NCBI RefSeq assembly: GCF_900104635.1
Contig: NZ_FNWC01000007.1
Coordinates: 1,029,421-1,093,420 of the forward strand
Length of the DNA stretch: 64,000 nucleotides
Direction of reading: 5' to 3'
From: Coprococcus phoceensis
GTDB lineage: Bacteria; Bacillota; Clostridia; Lachnospirales; Lachnospiraceae
The translations under genes were made by a program, and so were the position numbers. Below are positions 1 through 8,134 of this stretch, piece by piece (positions within the stretch are counted from its first letter, which is position 1; each line of letters begins with the position of its first letter). A model generated the notes under the pieces. The model was not told the origin of the DNA. It did no database searches and saw only the letters and a list, made by a program, of their open reading frames with translations.

Positions 1-416
1 CCTTCATTATGTTCGTTATAAATACAGTAGCGGCATCTCATGTTGCACTGTTCTGTCAGTTCCAGGATGACCTGCTGCAGATCGTACCGGAGCAAGTCCC
101 TTAATGTTTCATCTGTTTCCCTTACAAACTTTAAATTCGGTGAAACCTGCAGGATATGCTCTGCTTCTACCATCTCCCAGATGTTTCTGTATGCAGCCTC
201 CAGTTCTTCTTCTGAAGCCCCCTCCTCCTCATCCGGAAGTTTTGTCTGTTCAAACAGGCTTTTTAAGATCTGGTATTCATTTACCCCGCACTCAAACACT
301 TTTCCGGTTCCTGTATCATACATATACTGTTTATTTCTGGTAGTGAAAACAGTTCCCAGGCTGTATCCATGCTCTACATCAATGGTCTCTTTGATCTTTT
401 TCAAATGTTCTTTCAT
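1..416 (-). CDS. Radical SAM peptide maturase, N-terminal part
   Basis: The first 138 residues are in the window and the rest lies beyond the left edge. The start ATG has a strong upstream GAGAGGAG. Residues 124, 128 and 131 are the cysteines of a CNMRCRYC motif (CxxxCxxC), which binds the [4Fe-4S] cluster of radical SAM enzymes. It follows about 120 residues carrying an FECGVNEYQIL segment, the kind of N-terminal peptide-binding extension found in SPASM-type maturases of ribosomally made peptides. Such enzymes install thioether or similar crosslinks in a small precursor peptide. I found no convincing precursor in the 200 bases upstream, so the substrate may lie further left. The radical SAM call is firm; the maturase role is inferred from domain order. 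Confidence 0.8.
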   Translation of the reverse strand, partial: MKEHLKKIKETIDVEHGYSLGTVFTTRNKQYMYDTGTGKVFECGVNEYQILKSLFEQTKLPDEEEGASEEELEAAYRNIWEMVEAEHILQVSPNLKFVRETDETLRDLLRYDLQQVILELTEQCNMRCRYCIYNEHNE

Positions 417-580
417 TTTTTCTCCTCTCAAAAATATTCTTACTTCTAATATTTCCTATCAATTTCATGTGGTTTTTATTAACTTTGTAATGTATAGTTT
501 AAAGCAGTTTTTTATGATTTTCTTGTTGTTCTTGTATGTTTTTTGCGTAGATTGTACCAACTGCATTTATTTTAGAGCCA

Positions 581-614
581 AAAAACATCCGCCTGTAATC
601 ACAAACGGATGTTT
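581..614 (-). terminator. Rho-independent terminator of the two-component operon
   Basis: A perfect 9-bp inverted repeat (AAACATCCG / CGGATGTTT, 583-591 and 606-614) is followed on the minus strand by a run of T. It lies 3 bases after the histidine kinase stop codon. Confidence 0.8.
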
Positions 615-616
615 CT

Positions 617-2020
617 CTATTCTTTACATACTATTTTCACTTCTATCCCTTGATTAGTATTTTTAAAGTCACACTCATAATGATGTAATTCTACAATCAT
701 TTTTACAATATAAAGACCTAAACCACTTCCTCCTGCCTTTCTATTTCTAGATTTTTCTCGTCTATAAAATGCATCAAATAGTTTTGGGATCTCCTGTTCT
801 GAAATATGTTCAGCATTATTCTCAACTGAAAATATTACACCTTCTTCATTTTTATACACCTTACACCAAATATTTCCATTATCCGGCGTATACTTTACGG
901 CATTGCTAATTAAATTACCAATTACTTTCTGAAACAGTACTCTGTCCGCACAAATTTCTGTTTTCTCTTCTATTTCTGTATGCAAGGTCACACCTCTATC
1001 TGTCGCAATATCTTCCCATTCTTGTATAATTCCTTTTACGATACTGTCTAAAGATATAGTCGAAAAATTGAGTAAGAAACCTGCAGATTTCATTCTGGAA
1101 ACATCTAATATCTCTTGAATTAATCCTTCCATTGAAAAAACTACCTCGTATGATCTTTTCAAATATTTATCCCGATCCTTATATCCACCAATTCCTGAAA
1201 TCATTCCCTGAATTTGACCTTTCAATATGGTAACGGGGGTTTTTAGTTCGTGTGAAACTGCCGCAAAAAAAGAGAGTTGTTTCCGTTCCATTTCTTGTTC
1301 TCTTTGTATTTCATCTTGTAATATTTGATTTTTCTCTTTCAATTCTTGTAATGTATCTTCTAAGTGCTCTGCCAATTGATTTAAGTTTTCCCCTAAAATG
1401 CCTATCTCATCGCTTCTTTTTTCAGGATATGGTTTACGGAAATCTAATTTTACCATTCTTTTTGATGCCTCATTTACCTTTAGAATTGGTCTTGTAATAT
1501 AACGGGCAAAAAATAAGGCAATTAAAATAGAGACTATCACCGTAATAACTCCCAAAGACGGTAAAATTCTATTTAGAACTTTTAGTCCTATATTAACCGA
1601 CTCCTTTGTTCCAAATATTTGAAGTTTATAAACTGTACCTTCATTAGACTTTACAATATAATTTTTGGTAATTCCTTTACTATTTTGTGCCTTGGAACTA
1701 TTCGCATCTGGAGCTAAAAAATAAGATATTCCCCCATAATTTCCTATTTCCTCTCCTTCTTGATTTTTCACAATGATAGATATTCCATATTCTATCGCAA
1801 ATCGTTCCAAGGTCTTCTGAGTTTCCTCATTTGTCATATTACTTATTTGTTCAATTGTGGTATCTAATTCTTTCTCAAGGCTTTTATTTAATTCCGTCAA
1901 ATAAAAATTAGACATACCAAAAGTAATCATTCCATAAATTGCTGCACTTAATGTCAATAATAGCATGATTGTTACTAAAAACACTTTGATCGTTAAGTGT
2001 TCTTTAATGTACTTTCTCAA
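617..2020 (-). CDS. Sensor histidine kinase
   Basis: This 467-residue membrane kinase has a transmembrane helix at about residues 12-34, an extracytoplasmic sensor of about 120 residues, and a second helix at about 153-173. A HAMP linker follows. The HisKA motif SHELKTP carries the phospho-acceptor His257, and the HATPase domain shows an N box (NLISNAVKYT) and a G box (GGSGLGLYIV). It should phosphorylate the response regulator encoded just upstream, whose reading frame overlaps it by 17 bases. The layout matches VanS/PhoR-type kinases, but there are no resistance genes nearby and the signal is unknown. Confidence 0.95.
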   Translation of the reverse strand: MRKYIKEHLTIKVFLVTIMLLLTLSAAIYGMITFGMSNFYLTELNKSLEKELDTTIEQISNMTNEETQKTLERFAIEYGISIIVKNQEGEEIGNYGGISYFLAPDANSSKAQNSKGITKNYIVKSNEGTVYKLQIFGTKESVNIGLKVLNRILPSLGVITVIVSILIALFFARYITRPILKVNEASKRMVKLDFRKPYPEKRSDEIGILGENLNQLAEHLEDTLQELKEKNQILQDEIQREQEMERKQLSFFAAVSHELKTPVTILKGQIQGMISGIGGYKDRDKYLKRSYEVVFSMEGLIQEILDVSRMKSAGFLLNFSTISLDSIVKGIIQEWEDIATDRGVTLHTEIEEKTEICADRVLFQKVIGNLISNAVKYTPDNGNIWCKVYKNEEGVIFSVENNAEHISEQEIPKLFDAFYRREKSRNRKAGGSGLGLYIVKMIVELHHYECDFKNTNQGIEVKIVCKE

Positions 2021-2681
2021 GACGATATCCCACTCCTCTTACTGTTTCTATATAATTTCCAAAAGCGCCTAATTTCTTTCTTAAATTTTTAATATGATTA
2101 TCTACCGCACGTTCATCACCATAAAATTCATATTTCCATAACCGATTTAGAAAGCTCTCTCTTGAAATTACTGCTCCCGGATGTTCCATTAGTTCTTTTA
2201 ATATCTCATATTCCTTTTGTGTCAGATCAATGCTTTCTCCCTTTATAATTACCCGATAATTACCAATGATAAGGCAGATTTCACGATACCACATCTCATT
2301 ATTTTCTGTTTCATCTTTTTTATCATATCTTCTAAATATCGCTTCTATTTTTTTTATCATAAGTGGTAAAGAAATCGGTTTCGGGATATAATCATCTATT
2401 TGCAATTCAAATCCTTTAATTTGATCTGCTTCGCTACTTAATGCACTGATCATAATAATTGGGACGTTTGAGTTTTGCCGGATAATTTCACATACAGCAT
2501 ATCCATCCATCTTAGGTAACATAATATCCAAAAGTACCATATCCGGATGTTCTTTGTTAAAAACTGCCACCCCTTCTACACCATCTTCTGCAACACATAC
2601 TTGATAGTTTTGATCTTCTAAAAAAAATTGTATCATTTCTTGTATATCCAAATCATCTTCTACAATCAAAATTTTCTGCAT
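2004..2681 (-). CDS. OmpR-family response regulator
   Basis: This 225-residue DNA-binding regulator has an N-terminal receiver domain with the acidic pocket Glu8/Asp9/Asp10, phospho-acceptor Asp52 and conserved Lys101. A C-terminal winged helix ends in the typical VDNHIKNLRKKLG and IETVRGVGYRLE segments. The start has an AGGAGATG ribosome binding site. It pairs with the overlapping downstream kinase. Its target genes cannot be read from the sequence; the neighbouring lipoprotein genes are possible but unproven targets. Confidence 0.96.
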   Translation of the reverse strand: MQKILIVEDDLDIQEMIQFFLEDQNYQVCVAEDGVEGVAVFNKEHPDMVLLDIMLPKMDGYAVCEIIRQNSNVPIIMISALSSEADQIKGFELQIDDYIPKPISLPLMIKKIEAIFRRYDKKDETENNEMWYREICLIIGNYRVIIKGESIDLTQKEYEILKELMEHPGAVISRESFLNRLWKYEFYGDERAVDNHIKNLRKKLGAFGNYIETVRGVGYRLEKVH

Positions 2682-2739
2682 AATATCATCTCCTAAATAA
2701 TTCTATTTTATCAGCTTACTTTGTAATTTGTGTGTAGTT

Positions 2740-2930
2740 TTCATATCTTCTGGCTCTTTTGTATTCTTTTTTCACCTACGAACCTCCAACCCAAAAGGCA
2801 GCAGCATATCAAAACTAATATACTGCCGCCCACACGTTCCTATTTACTTAAATCCCAGCAATCCTATAACTCTACATTTATATGCTGTTTTCAAAAGACA
2901 TAATATCTTGTAACGTCTCCAAAAGTATTC
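2740..2930 (-). pseudogene. Relic of a radical SAM / sortase junction
   Basis: This gene-free stretch resembles 38690-38840, which holds the sortase start region, the intergenic terminator hairpin and the 3' end of the radical SAM gene. Shared landmarks are CCTCCAAC, the GGC(A/G)GCAGCATA arm, AAAACT(A/G)ATATACT(G/A)CCGCC and the following TATATGCTG. The copy at 2740-2930 is degenerate and has no open frame. It appears to be a leftover of a related element that once carried the same gene pair. Confidence 0.55.
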
Positions 2931-2964
2931 AATAACACACGCCTTTTTTATTACTCAATAGACT

Positions 2965-3819
2965 TTATACTCTTGGTATCACTTTCATTTCATTCGTGTT
3001 TGCTTTTGGCCATGTTATTTCTTGTTCCTTTGGAAGAAATTGCTTCATTATCTTTTCTATTTTAGACTCTTCTGCATAAAAACAAATAGTTTTATTCTTT
3101 TCAGCAGAACCCCCCTTCAATGTTGGAAAAATCTTAAAAATTTCTGCATCAGAAGAAATATCCGCCAAGTGCATTTGCATTGCGTAAATATTGAAATCGT
3201 GATAATATACAACCTTCATAGAAGGAAGATCATTTGCTGCCAGAAATTCTTCTGTAATGGATTCTGTTTCTTCATTTTTATATAGTAAATGATTTTTTTC
3301 AAAATTCATTTCTGAAACTTCACCTATAATTTTTTCAGTATCTACATCAATTATAATTCCGATTTTTGGCAAAGGATCTCCAGAACTTTTCCGATACCCG
3401 ATTTTTTCTAAAATGACGCAGACACAGTTATTTTGCTGATATAAACATGGTATTATCTGTTCTTCTGCAATCTGGTAATCCTGGAGATATTCTTCCAAAA
3501 TTCTTTTACAGTCCACTTTCTTTTGAACAGTTCCTCTATCTATATCATAAAACAAAAGTTTACAGGTTTCTAATTCTGTATATCGTTCAATGTAGGTTTT
3601 GAATTCATTTTGAGTTTCGATTTCAATATCTACAACATACTTTCCTGGAAATACAAAGGGAACCACATCTCTATCTACATCCATAGGCATAAAATAGGAC
3701 CATTCGCTATTTTCATTGTAACTATTCCATTCTTGTCCAGTTTTCTTTGTAGAGCAGCCCGACAGCAGAAAAGCAAACACAAGAGTCAATGCTATAAATT
3801 ATATTCTATTTTTTAACAT
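2965..3819 (-). CDS. Lipoprotein, start region disrupted
   Basis: A lipobox (FAFLLSGC) follows a short hydrophobic stretch and precedes about 260 polar residues, so the product should be a membrane-anchored extracytoplasmic lipoprotein. The natural-looking ATG is at 3819 and overlaps the stop of the preceding small gene. In-frame codon 7 (3799-3801) is TAA. The frame is then open from a TTG at 3789, which gives a 274-residue protein with a truncated signal peptide lacking the basic n-region. Either the gene is inactivated, or translation restarts at the TTG. I recognise no family for the mature domain. Confidence 0.6.
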
Positions 3820-3953
3820 TTTTTCTTATCTTTTCTCTGTAACTCAATCTGATGTTTCATCAGTTCTAAAGTCTGTTCCACTAATTTTTCAGAAGGTTTA
3901 TTCTTATCCATTCTTTCTTTATATTTTTCTACCCAGTTCTCTGTATTCTCCAT
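3813..3953 (-). CDS. Small charged protein, 46 residues
   Basis: A 46-codon frame starts MENTENWVEKYKERM and ends in KDKKKC. It is rich in Lys and Glu and predicted to be helical. Its stop overlaps the ATG of the lipoprotein gene (ATGTTAA), an arrangement typical of translational coupling. It might also be the displaced cytoplasmic N-terminus of a single membrane-anchored protein that has been frameshifted into two pieces. No family is recognised. Confidence 0.5.
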   Translation of the reverse strand: MENTENWVEKYKERMDKNKPSEKLVEQTLELMKHQIELQRKDKKKC

Positions 3954-3970
3954 CACTATCACCTTCCCAT

Positions 3971-4684
3971 CTAATTAACATCATAGTACACATATCCGTT
4001 TTCATCTTTTGCATTTTTCAAAACTCTTGCCATTTCAAACAAAAGTCCAAACGTATATGTGAATGGTTCTGAATTATTTTTTAAATTCTCAATATTTACT
4101 ATTTTATTCGTTTCTACACTCACATATTTTTTTCCATCAAATCTATATCTTTCAAGAACTTCAGAAATATCAATAACCGTATTTACAATTATTTCTCCTT
4201 CATCATAGATAATAGCCGCATTCACAGAATGATTTCCATTATCAACGACTACCAGACCTAATGGTTCTATTAAAACTGCCTGAATATTATATGCAAACGA
4301 AATCCCATTAAAGGGATTCTTATTTATCTCTCCCAGTCCTATCAATCCGTCAATCATACGAGAATGATTCCAAACACATGATATAATAGGAGTATTTTGA
4401 ACCTTTAAACATATGTTACATTTTTGCCAAAAATCAAACGACAAATCCAGTAAAAAACTATTCAAAATAGCTCTCATATAATCTATTTCCTGATAATTCC
4501 TATCATTATACATACATTTCGTAAGTAATTCACTTTGTATAGAATTTGCCATAAATTTAATTACCGAACGCACAGATTCCTTTTTACCTTCATTTACCAA
4601 TTTTTTAAAATCTTCGATGAATATCTGTGTATTCTCCTCAATCGTAACCTCTTGTTGTTTTTTCTTCTGTTTTTTTAAAAACAT
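3971..4684 (-). CDS. Hypothetical protein, DUF6710-like
   Basis: This 237-residue soluble protein starts 6 bases after an AGGAGGTAG ribosome binding site. A very basic N-terminus (KKQKKKQQ) is followed by a helical half and a mixed half containing VVVDNGNHSVNAAI. I have a weak impression of the uncharacterised DUF6710 family. It lies among Rhs tip remnants and membrane proteins, so it may be an orphan immunity or accessory protein, but nothing in the sequence proves this. Confidence 0.55.
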   Translation of the reverse strand: MFLKKQKKKQQEVTIEENTQIFIEDFKKLVNEGKKESVRSVIKFMANSIQSELLTKCMYNDRNYQEIDYMRAILNSFLLDLSFDFWQKCNICLKVQNTPIISCVWNHSRMIDGLIGLGEINKNPFNGISFAYNIQAVLIEPLGLVVVDNGNHSVNAAIIYDEGEIIVNTVIDISEVLERYRFDGKKYVSVETNKIVNIENLKNNSEPFTYTFGLLFEMARVLKNAKDENGYVYYDVN

Positions 4685-4735
4685 ACTACCTCCTGTTAAA
4701 TTGTTTATTACTTTTTTATATTATATCGGAAAATT

Positions 4736-5395
4736 TTACTGTTTACACATATCATTTATAAGTTGTATTTTTTCGATAGGAATATTGTATATCCTAGAAA
4801 ATTCATTAATGGTCCAATTATTATAGACTAGAAAACTTCTAGTTACATATACATCGGAATTTGATTCCTTAATTAAGTGATAAATACTCAATTTGTCATG
4901 ACAATTAAAACTATAAGAAGGCGTGCTCTTCAAATTTCCATTTGTTATTTTCTTATCATATTGTTCTTTTATATTCTTCACTTCGTTTATATAAACTGTT
5001 ATATTGCTTATATATTCCTTTCTTCCTTTTTTCTTTGTATAAAAATATGGTTCAGTTAAACCAATATTATAGATTCCTCTTGGTGTAGTTGAAAGTGTAA
5101 AAATCAGCGTATTAATATCTTTATATAGTATGTTTTTTTTTCTAACACCATAAACCAATTTTTGTTCTAATAATCTATATCGCCGTTGACTAAGAAAGCA
5201 ATAAAAAATAAAAAGAAGTACAATTAGACTGCCTATAAAAAATATTATTTTTTTAGGATATATTTTAAAATCAAATGAAAAAATAAGTTCACTTAAACAA
5301 AAAGAAAATAATATACATATAATTATTCCTGATATAAAATCAAACAAATTGGAAAATTTACTACCCCCCATGATATAATCATAACTTTTATTCAT
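4736..5395 (-). CDS. Two-TM membrane protein, candidate orphan immunity protein
   Basis: Two adjacent hydrophobic helices (about residues 19-40 and 49-69) form a membrane hairpin. A cytoplasmic region of about 150 residues follows; its start (RRYRLLEQKLVYG) resembles bacterial PH-like domains. The start codon has a GGGAGGG ribosome binding site. The gene lies directly downstream of a decayed Rhs remnant, the position where an immunity gene is expected. The immunity role is inferred from context only. The base composition is clearly more AT-rich than the Rhs core. Confidence 0.55.
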   Translation of the reverse strand: MNKSYDYIMGGSKFSNLFDFISGIIICILFSFCLSELIFSFDFKIYPKKIIFFIGSLIVLLFIFYCFLSQRRYRLLEQKLVYGVRKKNILYKDINTLIFTLSTTPRGIYNIGLTEPYFYTKKKGRKEYISNITVYINEVKNIKEQYDKKITNGNLKSTPSYSFNCHDKLSIYHLIKESNSDVYVTRSFLVYNNWTINEFSRIYNIPIEKIQLINDMCKQ

Positions 5396-5529
5396 TATAG
5401 CACCCTCCCATCGTTATATCTAAAAGGAAATTGTCTAATATTCCAAAAAAATTATTCAACTGGTCACCAAATCTTTTCGTGTAGTTTACCATTAACTCTT
5501 CAAGAATATTTTCATTCAATGTACCAACT

Positions 5530-6060
5530 TATCCCTTTTTAATATCACTCTAACTTGGAAATGCACCATTCAAAGCACCAATACCATTGGTGCTTTGAAG
5601 CAGTAACTACATCGTTTCATTCTGAATGATAGACCTATAAGCCTGCAATCAAATCCTATTCTATATATCTTCTATGTTCTGATACTGGTCTTTCCAAAGA
5701 ATCCGTATCCATAACTCGCCTTAAGGTTTCCGGCACTGTCCTCAATCCGGAGCGGGCTTCCCAGTTCATATGGTAGGTGTAGTTCCTTTCCCCACTTTCT
5801 TCTTTCCATGTCCGTTTTCCAAAAGTATCATACCCATACCAGGTTTGCATCTGCCCATCCTTTTAGATTTCAGACAGCCTTCCAAGTGCATCGTAATCAT
5901 AGCGGTAGTGTCTGTTCTCCTGTTTCCTTGGTTCTGATATAGATCTCCGTATCCATAACTTTGAAAAAGCGTTCCAGAACTGACTTCAATCTTCAGAGGG
6001 ATTCACACTTCATCCTAAAGATAATAATGTCGTAACGACTGTGGTCATATTGATAATGCT
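5530..6060 (-). pseudogene. Decayed Rhs C-terminal fragments
   Basis: Translated pieces match the Rhs core of the neighbouring genes but are out of order and interrupted. From right to left they are an HYYL-stop-DEV / SYGYG / LYQNQG segment with stop codons, a YDALGRLSEI segment with a stop, TWYGYDTFGKRTWKEESGER, and then a frameshifted copy of the NYYLQDELGS region. The end (5530-5660) is a mutated version of the sequence at 8820-8940 (tip entry, DLIAGF...NAPMVLVDLDGAL). No toxin tip remains. The junctions suggest at least two partial copies fused by recombination. Confidence 0.8.
5569..5599. repeat. Perfect 14-bp inverted repeat
   Basis: TTCAAAGCACCAAT (5569-5582) and its exact reverse complement (5586-5599) are separated by 3 bases. 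The repeat sits inside the decayed Rhs tip entry, where the intact paralogue at 8860-8890 has no such palindrome, so it arose during decay or rearrangement. Confidence 0.7.
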
Positions 6061-6100
6061 CTTTCGGAAACATATTCTCCAAAGAAATTTCTTATATTTA

Positions 6101-6535
6101 CTACTGTTTCCACTTTGTAATTGTTGCATATTTGGTGAATGGTAAATATATTATGTTAACTGCATCCCCCTCTTTTAGCCAATCAACTCTTCCAACACGG
6201 TATTTTTTATTATTATCATTAACACAAATAAACATACCTTTTTTTTCACTAACTACTCCTTGTACAGTTTTATAATTCTTTGATAAAACATACGGTAAAT
6301 CTAACGTAGATGGCACTATTATCAACAACGAATATATTATACATATTAATAGCAAAAATCTTTTACATAATTTATCAATTTTTTCTTCATTTCTTTTTGC
6401 CCATTCCTGTTGTCCTGGATAAAAAAATTGCCATCGTACAATTTTTACTTTTTTTAATATAAACGCCAAACAAACAACTACAAATATACTAATAATATAA
6501 TACATCCAAAACATTAATATTCTATTTGCATTCAT
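6101..6535 (-). CDS. Membrane immunity candidate, P-x3-D-x8-Y-x4-G family
   Basis: This 144-residue protein has one N-terminal helix (about 9-28) and a second at about 60-78. A short region outside the helices carries P, D, Y and G in the spacing P-x3-D-x8-Y-x4-G, followed by GDAVNIIYLPFTKYA near the C-terminus. The same signature occurs in three other proteins in this window (ends at 10152, 10570 and 23321), all beside or below Rhs tips. This gene directly follows an orphan Rhs tip, which supports a cognate immunity role. The fold may be DUF3592-like, but that is a guess. Confidence 0.7.
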   Translation of the reverse strand: MNANRILMFWMYYIISIFVVVCLAFILKKVKIVRWQFFYPGQQEWAKRNEEKIDKLCKRFLLLICIIYSLLIIVPSTLDLPYVLSKNYKTVQGVVSEKKGMFICVNDNNKKYRVGRVDWLKEGDAVNIIYLPFTKYATITKWKQ

Positions 6536-6551
6536 ATATATTTTTCCTCTC

Positions 6552-7166
6552 CTATTCTGAGCATGGCTGACTTATGACATCATAATTTTTGATAGCTGCT
6601 AGACCTGATAAACTTGAACCCATCGAAAAAATAGTTGATCCACTAAATAATGCCCATTTTTCAAAACCAACTACATTGCCGCTTATTTTGACTCCGTAAT
6701 TGAATGGACCTCCTATTGTTAATTGAATTCCTCCTGAAATCAATGCATGTCCTAGCATAGTTATTCCATCATATAATCCTGGATTATCCATATTTTCAAA
6801 ACCATCTGCAACTACGCTGCCTGCTACACCACCTAAAAAATCATTTATAAATGGAATTGGGATGAAAGAAGAAATTGCTCCATTTATTGCCCCACTACAA
6901 AATCCATTTAATGCATTTCCACCTGTTGCTGCATTAATTCCAGCACCTATACCACCACCGATTAAAGCTGTAGCTCCCACAAGAGTTGCAATACCTGTAC
7001 CTGCTGTCACTGCGGAAATAGCGACTGCAGCTGTTACAACAGTGGCTGTTATGAAAACTTTTCCAATATCTTTTTTATGATCATCTATCCATTCATCAAC
7101 TCTACCTATTGCATCTCCTACATTTTGAATCCCTTTATTGATTGTGAATCTTGAAAAAACTATATG
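6552..7166 (-). pseudogene. Orphan Rhs toxin tip (5' truncated)
   Basis: An open frame runs from just after a TAG at 7167-7169 to a stop at 6552. The translation begins with a segment including DAIGRVDEWIDDHKKDIGKV. A Gly/Ala-rich hydrophobic stretch follows (GATALIGGGIGAGINAA and onward), and it ends in ISQPCSE. This is the usual composition of an Rhs C-terminal tip, but the YD-repeat core in front is missing. A GTG at 7010 could start a 152-residue product, with no ribosome binding site to support it. It is best read as a silent tip cassette, with the following gene as its immunity partner. Confidence 0.65.
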
Positions 7167-7180
7167 CTAACAAAAATTTT

Positions 7181-7918
7181 CTATTCTCTTATTTCATAAG
7201 ATAATGTATCTCCTGAATGATTACTAGTAAGATTTAAATAATACCACAAATAAAAATCTTGTCCCAATAATTCAAAATGTACAATTTCATCAGGTTGTTG
7301 TTCTTCTATTTTCAAACTATATATATTATCATCTGGCACCACACCATATACAAATCTTGTATTCTTGGGATTTACATTTAAATCTTGCAACGTATCACTA
7401 AGAGTAAGTTGAAGTTTAATGCCTTTACTTGTCTTTAATCCGTATTTTGTATCTTTTGTAACTTTATCGGATACTTTTGTTAAAAAAACATATTTTTGTT
7501 TTCCTTCGAGTTCCTTGATTTTAAATTTAGCAAATGTTGTTGCTGCTTCCGTTTTTCCTTTTTCTGATATAAAATAGATAGCAATATATTCTTCGCTTTT
7601 GAATTCCTTTATAATTTTATCTATATTTCGCATGTAATCATCTTCAGGCGGAATATCAATATTAGGATTCTTCATTGCCTGTTCCAATGTATCAGAATAT
7701 TCCTCATCAGGGATGCTTTCTTCATCTACTTTTGTCCCCATTGGATTTACAATATCTAGCGGAACATATTCTTTTGTTTCTTCCGGTTTATATGTGTAAA
7801 TCCTATCTTGTTTTTTTTCCCTACAACCCCTTGAAAAAATTCCAATAATAAAAAGTATCAAAAATACAAATACTACTAAAAAAATAATAACCTTTAAAAT
7901 TTTTATTATCTTTTTCAT
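7181..7918 (-). CDS. Membrane-anchored extracytoplasmic protein
   Basis: The chosen ATG has GGAG 6 bases upstream; four codons of in-frame sequence before it are probably untranslated. The protein of 245 residues has one N-terminal transmembrane helix (about 8-29) followed by a Cys, then about 210 polar residues outside the membrane. It follows the orphan Rhs module that ends at 8135, which is the position of an immunity gene. It has no resemblance to the four-member P-x3-D family. Its function is unknown. Confidence 0.6.
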   Translation of the reverse strand: MKKIIKILKVIIFLVVFVFLILFIIGIFSRGCREKKQDRIYTYKPEETKEYVPLDIVNPMGTKVDEESIPDEEYSDTLEQAMKNPNIDIPPEDDYMRNIDKIIKEFKSEEYIAIYFISEKGKTEAATTFAKFKIKELEGKQKYVFLTKVSDKVTKDTKYGLKTSKGIKLQLTLSDTLQDLNVNPKNTRFVYGVVPDDNIYSLKIEEQQPDEIVHFELLGQDFYLWYYLNLTSNHSGDTLSYEIRE

Positions 7919-8134
7919 TTTAATCTCCATTCCGCCGCCTTTCAGTTGGCGACTTAATTATTAAGGCATCCCAGCATCAGTATCAGATGCACCCACCCGT
8001 TTGTTTATTGATGTGCAGGTGCGCCTCTCTGCTTAGATGGGAATACTCTTAAAATCGGTTCACTTTGTGCGCCTATTTTTTGTATCCATTCCACGATTTT
8101 GGCTTAACATACATTCTTTCACACTAATGCCTCC
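7919..8134. other. Intergenic stretch with remnant start
   Basis: Immediately after the Rhs stop on the minus strand there is a strong GGAGG followed by a GTG that opens only 20 codons (MKECMLSQNRG...). This may be the stub of a deleted immunity gene. The rest contains imperfect inverted repeats around 7935-8040 and no other gene. Confidence 0.35.

Noticed and set aside
417..580. Precursor peptide for the radical SAM enzyme (33-codon frame near 470-570)
   Set aside because: No ribosome binding site, no recognisable leader, only one Cys, and a Lys/Ile-rich composition typical of AT-rich spacer.
617..2681. VanRS-type resistance regulation
   Set aside because: The two-component pair has the general layout, but no van or other resistance gene is nearby, so a specific name is not justified.
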